Assembly: GCA_003537645.1 (NCBI GenBank)
Contig: DPRM01000038.1
Span: 1,624-22,558 of the forward strand
Origin: Prolixibacteraceae bacterium
GTDB lineage: Bacteria > Bacteroidota > Bacteroidia > Bacteroidales > Prolixibacteraceae
Reading direction: 5' to 3'
Length of the DNA: 20,935 nucleotides
The notes beneath the pieces were generated by a model. It made no database searches. It was not told where the DNA came from and saw only the letters and a list, made by a program, of their open reading frames with translations. The stretch's first letter is position 1. Every line of letters starts with the position of its first letter. Below, one piece after another: positions 14,908 to 20,935 of this stretch. A program made the position numbers and the translations under genes.

Positions 14908-15026
14908 AAAAAGTGAATCCATATTCTGTTAAAGGTCGTCGTTTTTATTAATTTCACGGCCATTCTAAGCCAAAATAGCTTAACAAAATTTAACGAAAAT
15001 TTATCCTTTTTCAAGCATGGATAGTT

Positions 15027-15034
15027 TATTTTCG
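15027..15034 (+). promoter_or_regulatory. Near-consensus -7 box for the moxR-bat operon
   Basis: TATTTTCG matches five of the six fixed bases of TAnnTTTG. It overlaps a GTG at 15034 that would otherwise extend the moxR frame by 16 residues, and lies 47 bases upstream of the preferred ATG. No clear -33 element is seen. Confidence 0.35.
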
Positions 15035-15081
15035 TGTTCGCAAAAAAAAACAAACAAATAAATCATTTATCTGAAAAAAAC

Positions 15082-16077
15082 ATGGATCAAACAGTTGATA
15101 TCCGCGAATTAAACGAAAGAATCCAAAGAGAAAGTTCGTTTGTTGACATCATCAGCATGGAGATGAACAAAGTAATTGTCGGGCAAAAACATCTGATCGA
15201 AAGCCTTCTGGTTGGACTTTTATCGGGTGGCCATATTTTGCTTGAAGGAGTTCCCGGATTAGCGAAAACACTGGCAATCAACACGCTTGCAACAAGTATT
15301 GATGCAAAATTTGCCCGTATCCAGTTTACGCCTGACTTATTGCCAGCCGACCTTCTGGGTACCATGATTTACAGTCAGAAAAAAGAAGAATTCGTGGTTA
15401 AAAAAGGGCCAATCTTCACCAATTTCGTACTGGCCGACGAAATAAACCGTGCCCCCGCAAAGGTACAATCTGCCTTGCTCGAAGCCATGCAGGAACGTCA
15501 GATTACGATTGGCGAAAATACCTACAAACTTCAGGAACCATTCCTTGTAATGGCCACGCAAAACCCCATCGAACAGGAAGGAACTTATCCGCTGCCCGAA
15601 GCACAGGTTGACCGTTTTATGCTGAAAGTGGTGATTAATTATCCGACGAAAGACGAAGAAAAAATGATCATTCAGCAAAATCTACTGAAACAGTTCCCTG
15701 TTGCAACCAAAGTTATTCGCCCTGAAGATATTTTGAAAGCCCGTGAAGTGGTGAAAGATGTTTACATGGACGAAAAAATACAGAAATACATTGTTGACAT
15801 CGTGTTTGCAACCCGCGATCCGAAAGCCTACAAACTCGATAAATATGTCGATATGATTAACTACGGAGGTTCGCCCCGCGCAAGTATCAGTCTGGCACAG
15901 GCAGCAAAAGCATTCGCATTTATTAAACGTCGCGGCTATGTTATTCCTGAAGATGTTCGTGCCGTTTGCCCGGATGTGATGCGCCACCGTATCGGATTGA
16001 GCTACGAAGCCGAAGCAAATAACATTACTTCCGAAGAAATTATTGCTGAAATTTTAAATACAGTTGAAGTTCCTTAG
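15082..16077 (+). CDS. moxR: MoxR family AAA+ ATPase
   Basis: This 331-residue AAA+ protein has Walker A GVPGLAKT (56-63), Walker B FVLADE (115-120) followed by INRAPAKVQSALLEAMQERQ, and the sensor segment MATQNPIEQEGTYPLPEAQV with an arginine (DRF) after it. The C-terminal helical lid ends the protein. MoxR ATPases act as chaperones that mature or activate VWA-domain partners, and four such candidate partner genes follow. An in-frame GTG at 15034 is rejected as start because a -7 box overlaps it and MDQTVDIREL is a plausible N-terminus. It is the first gene of the operon, with 67 bases to the DUF58 gene containing a heptamer array. It acts in the cytoplasm, probably against the inner membrane. 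Confidence 0.93.
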   Translation: MDQTVDIRELNERIQRESSFVDIISMEMNKVIVGQKHLIESLLVGLLSGGHILLEGVPGLAKTLAINTLATSIDAKFARIQFTPDLLPADLLGTMIYSQKKEEFVVKKGPIFTNFVLADEINRAPAKVQSALLEAMQERQITIGENTYKLQEPFLVMATQNPIEQEGTYPLPEAQVDRFMLKVVINYPTKDEEKMIIQQNLLKQFPVATKVIRPEDILKAREVVKDVYMDEKIQKYIVDIVFATRDPKAYKLDKYVDMINYGGSPRASISLAQAAKAFAFIKRRGYVIPEDVRAVCPDVMRHRIGLSYEAEANNITSEEIIAEILNTVEVP

Positions 16078-16087
16078 TGAAACGATA

Positions 16088-16137
16088 CGGAGTTACGGGT
16101 TGCATGTTGAACCCGAAACCCGCAACCCGCAACCTGA
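16088..16137. repeat. Inverted pair of 7-nt tandem arrays in the moxR-DUF58 gap
   Basis: The right half has four 7-nt units in a row, AACCCGA, AACCCGC, AACCCGC, AACCTGA (16110-16137). The left half, read on the other strand, has three more, AACATGC, AACCCGT and AACTCCG (16108 back to 16088). CGGGTTGC (16096-16103) can pair with GCAACCCG (16122-16129) as an 8-bp stem. The array fills most of the 67-base gap and would be transcribed within the operon. Confidence 0.75.
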
Positions 16138-16144
16138 AGATTAG

Positions 16145-17017
16145 ATGGAAACAAGCGAACTAATAAAACGAGTCAGAAAGATTGAGATCAAAACCCGTGG
16201 ACTGAGCCGCAACATTTTTGCAGGCGAGTATCACAGCGCGTTTAAGGGTCGGGGTATGGCTTTCAGCGAAGTTCGTGAATACCAGTTTGGCGACGATATC
16301 CGAAACATCGACTGGAATGTTACTGCACGTTACAACAAGCCATTCGTGAAGATTTACGAAGAAGAACGCGAGTTAACGGTAATGTTGCTGATAGATATGA
16401 GCGGATCGCGTGAGTTCGGATCGTCGGATAAACTTAAAAAGAACCTCATTACTGAAATCGCTGCCATCCTTGCATTTTCGGCCATTCAGAACAACGATAA
16501 AATCGGGGTAATTTTCTTTTCCGAAAAGATCGAAAAATTTATCCCGCCGAAAAAAGGACGAAGCCATATTCTTCGGATCATTAGCGAACTGATTGATTTT
16601 GAACCAAAAGAACGCGGAACAGATATTTCGGGTGCCATCCGCTACATGACCAATGCGATAAAAAAACGGTGTACAGCTTTTATCATTTCCGATTTCATTC
16701 AGAAAGAAAATTCGCTCGAAAACGCGCTTTCGATCGCCAATAACCGCCACGATGTGGTTGCATTGCGAATTTACGACGAACGCGAAACCGAGCTGCCCGA
16801 TATCGGGATGATTAAACTGAAAGATGCCGAAACCGGAAATTACACCTGGGTTGACAGTTCAGACCGCAGAGCCAGGCAGATTTACCGCTCGTGGTGGAAA
16901 GAATTATCGACTCAGCTCGATAACAATTTCAGGAAAAGCGGAGTCGATTACGTGAATATCAGTACCAATCACGACTATGTAAGAGCATTGATCAGTCTGT
17001 TTAAAAAAAGAGGATAA
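16145..17017 (+). CDS. DUF58 domain protein (VWA-like)
   Basis: This 290-residue soluble protein belongs to the DUF58 family. FKGRGMAFSEVREYQFGDD (33-51), followed by NIDWNVTARYNKPFVK, is the family signature. A VWA-type metal site is intact: Asp84-x-Ser86-x-Ser88 in LLIDMSGSRE, Thr159 in ERGTDISGA, and Asp183 in IISDF. Such sites bind Mg2+ and mediate protein contacts. DUF58 genes nearly always follow moxR and the protein is thought to be a MoxR partner. There is no membrane segment, so it is cytoplasmic. The downstream gene begins 12 bases after its stop, consistent with one transcript. The molecular role within the Bat complex is not established. Confidence 0.93.
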   Translation: METSELIKRVRKIEIKTRGLSRNIFAGEYHSAFKGRGMAFSEVREYQFGDDIRNIDWNVTARYNKPFVKIYEEERELTVMLLIDMSGSREFGSSDKLKKNLITEIAAILAFSAIQNNDKIGVIFFSEKIEKFIPPKKGRSHILRIISELIDFEPKERGTDISGAIRYMTNAIKKRCTAFIISDFIQKENSLENALSIANNRHDVVALRIYDERETELPDIGMIKLKDAETGNYTWVDSSDRRARQIYRSWWKELSTQLDNNFRKSGVDYVNISTNHDYVRALISLFKKRG

Positions 17018-17029
17018 AACTTTTTTGTT

Positions 17030-18022
17030 ATGAAATCAGCAAAATTTATTGTCGTACTGTTTGTTTTGCTTTCAGGAAGTTTTCAGCTTCTGCGGGCACA
17101 ACAGGTAACCGTAAAGGCCAGTATCGACTCAACCCATATACTCATTGGCGATCAGCTTAAACTTGTGCTTGAAGTAGAAAAGCCCAAAGACTGGGATGTT
17201 CTGTTTCCAAATTTAACCGATACTTTTGGCTCGAACATCGAAGTGGTGAAACGACTGCCGATAGATACCATTCAGCTCGATAACAAAGAGCTGGAAAAAC
17301 TGTCGCAAAGCTTCCTGATTACCTCGTTCGACAGTGGAATGCACCAGATTCCTTCATTTTATTTTAAACTGAAGTACAACAATCTGAAAGATTCAATCGC
17401 CACAAAAGCCCTCATGTTTCAGGTGATTACCATGAAAATTGACACAACCAAAGGTCCTGTCGATATCAAACTTCCGTATTCAGCACCGGTTACGCTAAAA
17501 GAAATTACGCCTTACATCCTGGGAATCATTTTGATAGCAGCTATCATCTTCTTCATTTTTTATTACATGAAATGGAAGAAAAAGAATGTGCCACTTTTCA
17601 GTAAACCCGAAAAACCTGCAGAACCGGCTCACATTGTTGCCTTGCGCGAACTCGACCGGATAAAAGCACAAAAACTCTGGCAACAGGAAAAAATAAAACA
17701 GTATTACAGCGAAGTGGCCGACACTATCCGAACTTACATCGAGCGAAGGTTCCACATTCCGGCAATGGAACAAACTTCGACCGAAACAATCGGGGTTTTC
17801 AAACAGCAAAAAGAATTAATTGATACGACCTCGCTCAATCAGATACAGCACATACTAAGCCTGGCCGATCTGGTTAAGTTCGCGAAATACACCCCTTTGG
17901 TTGACGACAATAACCTGACGCTGATGAATGCTTATTTCTTTGTGAACCAAACAAAAAAGGAAGAAGTGAAAGCGCCGGAAAAACCTGAAACCGAGTCTGA
18001 CTTAAAAGAAGTAGCCGTATAA
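17030..18022 (+). CDS. BatD-like membrane protein with DUF4381-like tail
   Basis: This protein of 330 residues has three parts. An N-terminal signal peptide (MKSAKFIVVLFVLLSGSFQL, cut near RAQ-QVTV at about 23-25) leads into a beta-rich extracytoplasmic region (25-155) resembling the repeated domain of BatD, starting VTVKASIDSTHILIGDQLKL. A single membrane helix follows (161-181, then KWKKK as cytoplasmic anchor). The cytoplasmic part (190-330) is helical, with ALRELDRIKAQKLWQQEKIK and YYSEVADTIRTYIERRFHIP, like the DUF4381 family found in MoxR/Bat loci. It probably links the cytoplasmic ATPase/VWA proteins to the periplasm. It sits 12 bases after the DUF58 gene and 13 before batA. Assignment to the BatD group is by region only; a separate full-length batD may lie beyond the window. 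Confidence 0.7.
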   Translation: MKSAKFIVVLFVLLSGSFQLLRAQQVTVKASIDSTHILIGDQLKLVLEVEKPKDWDVLFPNLTDTFGSNIEVVKRLPIDTIQLDNKELEKLSQSFLITSFDSGMHQIPSFYFKLKYNNLKDSIATKALMFQVITMKIDTTKGPVDIKLPYSAPVTLKEITPYILGIILIAAIIFFIFYYMKWKKKNVPLFSKPEKPAEPAHIVALRELDRIKAQKLWQQEKIKQYYSEVADTIRTYIERRFHIPAMEQTSTETIGVFKQQKELIDTTSLNQIQHILSLADLVKFAKYTPLVDDNNLTLMNAYFFVNQTKKEEVKAPEKPETESDLKEVAV

Positions 18023-18035
18023 AAAGCGATTTAAA

Positions 18036-19028
18036 ATGAACGGAATAAGTTATAATAATCCAGAGTTTTTTTATTTGCTTCTTCTTTTACTGCCCATGAT
18101 TGCATGGTATATCTGGAAGCAGAAAAAAGCAGGAGCCAGTATTCAGTTTTCGTCTGATATGGGATTTGCCCGGATTCCGAAAAGCTGGAAATACTATTTC
18201 AGGCACAGTGTATTTGTGTTGCAGATATTAAGCCTGTCGATGCTGATTGTAGCGCTGGCAAGACCCCAATCACAGAACAACTGGTCGAATGTTACCACCG
18301 AAGGAATCGACATTGTGATTGCCCTCGATATTTCGAGCTCGATGCTCGCCATGGATTTCAAACCAAACCGAATAGAAGCCGCCAAAGATGTTGCAACCCA
18401 GTTTATTTCGGGCCGTACGAACGACCGCATCGGGCTGGTGGTTTTTGCCGGTGAAAGCTTTACCCAATGTCCCCTGACAACTGATCGTGCAGCAGTTATC
18501 AACCTGTTTAAAGGACTGGAAAGCGGCATGATTGAAGACGGGACTGCCATCGGAAACGGGCTGGCAACTGCCGTTTCTAGGTTAAAAGACAGCGATGCAA
18601 TTAGCAAGGTTGTAATATTACTGACCGACGGCGAAAATAACCGCGGCGAAATTGCACCGGTAACAGCTGCCGAACTGGCAAAAACTTTCGGCATCCGCGT
18701 TTACACTGTTGGTGTGGGAACAATCGGTATGGCACCCTACCCGCTTCAAACTCCTTTTGGTGTGCAGGTGCGCGATGTGGAAGTTAAAATCGACGAAGAA
18801 ACACTGCAGAAAATTGCTGCGACAACCGATGGAAAGTATTTCAGGGCAACCAATAACAACAAACTGGCCGAAATATACCAGGAAATCGATAAGCTCGAAA
18901 AATCGAAAATCGATGTAAAAGAATTCAGCAAAAAAGAAGAAGGATACCTGAAATACGCACTCTTCGGCGCTTTATTACTATTGGCTGGCATATTTCTGAA
19001 AACCACTATTTTCAGGAATATACCATAG
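18036..19028 (+). CDS. batA: BatA: membrane-anchored VWA domain protein
   Basis: This 330-residue protein has two N-terminal membrane segments (about 11-27 and 58-75), a VWA domain, and a C-terminal membrane helix (about 307-325). The metal site is complete: Asp98-x-Ser100-x-Ser102 (LDISSSM), Thr170 (DGTAIG) and Asp198 (LLTDGEN). RIGLVVFAGESFTQCPLTTD (131-150) is typical of BatA/BatB. Bat proteins were named for aerotolerance in Bacteroides fragilis; the complex's biochemical job is not known. The next gene is a second VWA protein of the same architecture, so the two are ancient tandem paralogues. A 133-base gap containing a heptamer array separates them. Confidence 0.9.
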   Translation: MNGISYNNPEFFYLLLLLLPMIAWYIWKQKKAGASIQFSSDMGFARIPKSWKYYFRHSVFVLQILSLSMLIVALARPQSQNNWSNVTTEGIDIVIALDISSSMLAMDFKPNRIEAAKDVATQFISGRTNDRIGLVVFAGESFTQCPLTTDRAAVINLFKGLESGMIEDGTAIGNGLATAVSRLKDSDAISKVVILLTDGENNRGEIAPVTAAELAKTFGIRVYTVGVGTIGMAPYPLQTPFGVQVRDVEVKIDEETLQKIAATTDGKYFRATNNNKLAEIYQEIDKLEKSKIDVKEFSKKEEGYLKYALFGALLLLAGIFLKTTIFRNIP

Positions 19029-19086
19029 CCTGAATGATAATTTATGAATGGAATAACCAATCATGAATATCGAACAAGAAATAATT

Positions 19087-19155
19087 AATATAAAATTTCC
19101 AATATCGAATATCCAATAACGAAAGCGAACTTGGAACTTTGAACTTGAAACTTTT
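19087..19155 (+). repeat. Array of degenerate 7-nt units between batA and batB
   Basis: Ten successive units beginning with AA can be read: AATATAA, AATTTCC, AATATCG, AATATCC, AATAACG, AAAGCG (one base short), AACTTGG, AACTTTG, AACTTGA, AACTTTT. The last ends 6 bases before the batB ATG. There is a change of unit type midway (AATATCN to AACTTNN). The stretch 19032-19080 shows weaker hints of the same period. The same AA-led period is seen at 16110-16137. Confidence 0.75.
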
Positions 19156-19161
19156 TAGAGC

Positions 19162-20196
19162 ATGTTTAGATTAGCAAACCCAGAATATTTATATGCATTG
19201 CTGCTGATACCGGCATTGATAGTCTTTTTCTGGTATTCCAGAATTCAAAGGAGAAAGGCTTTGGCAAAATTCGGCCAAAAGGAAATCATGTCGGTTTTGA
19301 TGCCAAACGTGAGCGCGGCACGTCCAGTAATTAAATTCATCGTTTTATTATTAGCCCTTGCCAGCATTATTGTTGCAATTGCCCGTCCTCAGTTTGGTTC
19401 AAAACTTAAAACGGTGAAGCGCGAGGGAATTGAGCTCATTATCGCGCTCGACGTTTCGAACAGCATGATGGCCGAAGATATTCAGCCAAACAGACTGGAA
19501 CGGTCGAAAAGAGCCATCTCGCAACTTGTGGATAAACTAAGTGACGATAAAATCGGATTGATTGTTTTTGCAGGCGAAGCATTTACCCAATTGCCCATTA
19601 CTACCGACTATGTTTCGGCCAAATTATTCCTGAATTCAATAAGTCCGCAAATAGTTCCTACACAGGGAACTGCCATCGGCGCGGCCATCGACCTTGGGAT
19701 GAAATCATTTTCGCCACAATTTGCAGGCAGTAAAGTAATAATTGTGATTACCGACGGAGAAAACCACGAGGATGATGCTGCCGGTTCTGCCACCAATGCT
19801 GCCAAAGAAGGAATTGTAGTGCATACCATCGGGATGGGATTGCCGCAGGGCGCGCTGATACCATATAACTCGAACGGACAAACTACCTACAGAAAAGACA
19901 ACCAGGGAAATACGGTGGTGACCAAACTCGACGAACCAATGCTTCAAAAAATTGCCGAAGCCGGAAAGGGAGTTTACATCAGGGCAAACAATACCCAGGT
20001 TGGATTGAATACTCTTTTCGAGGAAGTAAACAAAATGGAAAAGACGGAAATGGAATCCCAGATTTATGCCGATTACGACGATAAATTTCAGTATTTCATA
20101 GCACTCGGATTGTTCCTTATCTTCCTGAACTATTTGATACTTGAGCGGAAGAATAAATACTTAAAGAATTTCAAACTGTTTAGCGATAGAAAATAA
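19162..20196 (+). CDS. batB: BatB: membrane-anchored VWA domain protein
   Basis: This 344-residue protein has the same plan as BatA: N-terminal membrane segments (about 9-25 and 56-73), a VWA domain, and a C-terminal helix (about 312-328). The metal-binding site is complete: Asp97-x-Ser99-x-Ser101 (LDVSNSM), Thr170 (QGTAIG) and Asp198 (VITDGEN). KIGLIVFAGEAFTQLPITTD (130-149) matches the BatA segment closely. It is distinguished from BatA by the insert YNSNGQTTYRKDNQGNTVVT in the second half of the VWA domain. BatB and BatA probably form a hetero-oligomer with their VWA domains on one face of the inner membrane. batC begins 6 bases after the stop, consistent with tight co-expression. Confidence 0.92.
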   Translation: MFRLANPEYLYALLLIPALIVFFWYSRIQRRKALAKFGQKEIMSVLMPNVSAARPVIKFIVLLLALASIIVAIARPQFGSKLKTVKREGIELIIALDVSNSMMAEDIQPNRLERSKRAISQLVDKLSDDKIGLIVFAGEAFTQLPITTDYVSAKLFLNSISPQIVPTQGTAIGAAIDLGMKSFSPQFAGSKVIIVITDGENHEDDAAGSATNAAKEGIVVHTIGMGLPQGALIPYNSNGQTTYRKDNQGNTVVTKLDEPMLQKIAEAGKGVYIRANNTQVGLNTLFEEVNKMEKTEMESQIYADYDDKFQYFIALGLFLIFLNYLILERKNKYLKNFKLFSDRK

Positions 20197-20202
20197 AACG
20201 AT

Positions 20203-20935
20203 ATGAAACGAGCAAGTTTACTGATCATTTTCCTGTTGGCTTTGGTACTTTCGGGCCATGCTCAAAACGAACGGAAATTTGTGCGGCAGGGAAATAAATA
20301 TTACGGTGCAGCCTTAAAAGATTCGACTAAACTCGATACCATCCAGTTCAATAAAGCTGAAATTGAATACCGGAAAGCCCTTGAGAAAAAGCCAGATGAT
20401 GCGAAATGGAATTTCAATCTGTCTAATGCCCTTTACAAGCAAATGAAGTTTGAAGAATCGGCAGAGAAATTTAAAGAAATATCCGACAAAACTTCGGATA
20501 ACATGGATAAAAGCCGTGCGCTTCACAATCTGGGCAATTCGCTGCTCATGAACAACAAGCTTGATGAAAGCATTGAGGCTTATAAACAAGCACTGCGAAA
20601 CAATCCGGCTGATCTTGAAACAAAATACAACCTTCTGTATGCCATGAACATGAAGAAAAAGCAGGAAGAACAGCAGAAGAAAGATCAGGAGAAAAACAAG
20701 GACAAGAACAAAGACGAGAATAAAGACAAGGATCAGAATAAAGACCAGAACAAGGATCAGCAAAAGAAAGATCAACAAAAAGATCAGCAGCAGCAACAGC
20801 CGCAAAACAAAATATCGAAACAAAATGCTGAACAGATGTTGCAGGCACTTGAAAACAGTGAAAAGAAAACGCAGGAAAAAGTAAAAAAAGAAAGAGCGCT
20901 TCAGGCAAAATCGAAGCAAGTTGAAAAAGACTGGT
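20203..20935 (+). CDS. batC: BatC: secreted TPR protein with Lys/Asp/Gln-rich tract (3' end at window edge)
   Basis: The frame is open from the ATG at 20203 to the window end (244 codons). A signal peptide, MKRASLLIIFLLALVLSGHA, is followed by Q, so the mature protein is periplasmic. Tetratricopeptide-like helices follow: FNKAEIEYRKALEKKPDDAK, then WNFNLSNALYKQMKFEESAE, then SRALHNLGNSLLMNNKLDES and EAYKQALRNNPADLETKYNL. From about residue 150 comes a low-complexity tract built on K-D-Q/N-K (bases about 20650-20815), and then a charged helix ending VEKDW. BatC proteins commonly end in this way, and the last base is T, so the stop codon probably straddles the window edge (inferred). It likely scaffolds periplasmic parts of the Bat complex. 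Confidence 0.88.
   Translation, partial: MKRASLLIIFLLALVLSGHAQNERKFVRQGNKYYGAALKDSTKLDTIQFNKAEIEYRKALEKKPDDAKWNFNLSNALYKQMKFEESAEKFKEISDKTSDNMDKSRALHNLGNSLLMNNKLDESIEAYKQALRNNPADLETKYNLLYAMNMKKKQEEQQKKDQEKNKDKNKDENKDKDQNKDQNKDQQKKDQQKDQQQQQPQNKISKQNAEQMLQALENSEKKTQEKVKKERALQAKSKQVEKDW

Noticed and set aside
14886..15053. N-terminal extension of TruA
   Set aside because: The extra residues are not part of the TruA family and an exact -7 box lies inside them.
15034..15081. GTG start adding 16 residues to MoxR
   Set aside because: A near-consensus -7 box overlaps this codon and the Lys/Asn-rich extension is not conserved-looking; the ATG at 15082 is better.
16088..16137. Possible CRISPR-like short repeats
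   Set aside because: Units are only 7 nt, contiguous and without spacers, and no cas genes are present.
20314..20919. Minus-strand open frame of 201 codons rich in Leu/Phe/Val, looking like a membrane protein
   Set aside because: It is the antisense of batC; its hydrophobic run is only the complement of the Lys/Asp/Gln-rich tract.

Overview
The window reads as a chromosomal segment of a Bacteroidota bacterium, plausibly in or near the Bacteroidales/Marinilabiliales (inferred). The evidence is a moxR-batABC aerotolerance-type operon, general absence of Shine-Dalgarno sequences, several exact matches to the Bacteroidota -7 promoter box TAnnTTTG just upstream of genes, and Bacteroidota-style palindromic and heptamer intergenic repeats. 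No rRNA, tRNA, CRISPR array, transposase or integrase was seen.

Layout. 1-657: 3' end of a pyruvate kinase-like gene without the usual C-terminal domain. 787-1635: TIM-barrel sugar-phosphate isomerase/epimerase, flanked by an imperfect 42-nt direct repeat. 1785-3840: a small accessory-looking patch with an A+T-rich HEPN protein carrying a zinc ribbon, then a KilA-N DNA-binding protein. Between these two lie two matching TTTCCA-TTT-TGGAAA palindromes three helical turns apart and a perfect 16-bp palindrome. 3941-4903: medium-chain dehydrogenase/reductase, converging on and overlapping a pabB-pabC pair (4896-6450, minus) for p-aminobenzoate and folate synthesis. 6616-8297: yggS (PLP homeostasis) and a dihydroorotate dehydrogenase-like flavoprotein lacking the class 1 active-site Cys motif. 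8448-8975 (minus): HEAT-like protein. 9162-10508: MATE exporter. 10509-10889: gene-free stretch with a multi-hairpin palindromic repeat. 10890-12338 (minus): thioredoxin-fold protein and cytidylate-kinase-like protein, separated by a strong terminator. 12608-14119: SLC13/DASS anion symporter. 14124-14885 (minus): truA.

15082 to the right edge: the bat operon in the order moxR, DUF58, BatD-like membrane protein, batA, batB, batC. It encodes an AAA+ ATPase, a soluble metal-binding VWA-type protein, two membrane-anchored VWA proteins, and periplasm-facing partners; together they probably form an envelope-associated complex. The only two roomy gaps in this operon each hold a tandem array of degenerate 7-nt units beginning with AA.

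Most of the window is ordinary housekeeping. The items most worth a second look are the HEPN/KilA-N patch with its palindromes, the heptamer arrays inside the bat operon, the palindromic repeat at 10634-10765, and the DHODH-like protein without its catalytic motif. Several start codons were moved from the longest open frame, using promoter boxes and family N-termini.
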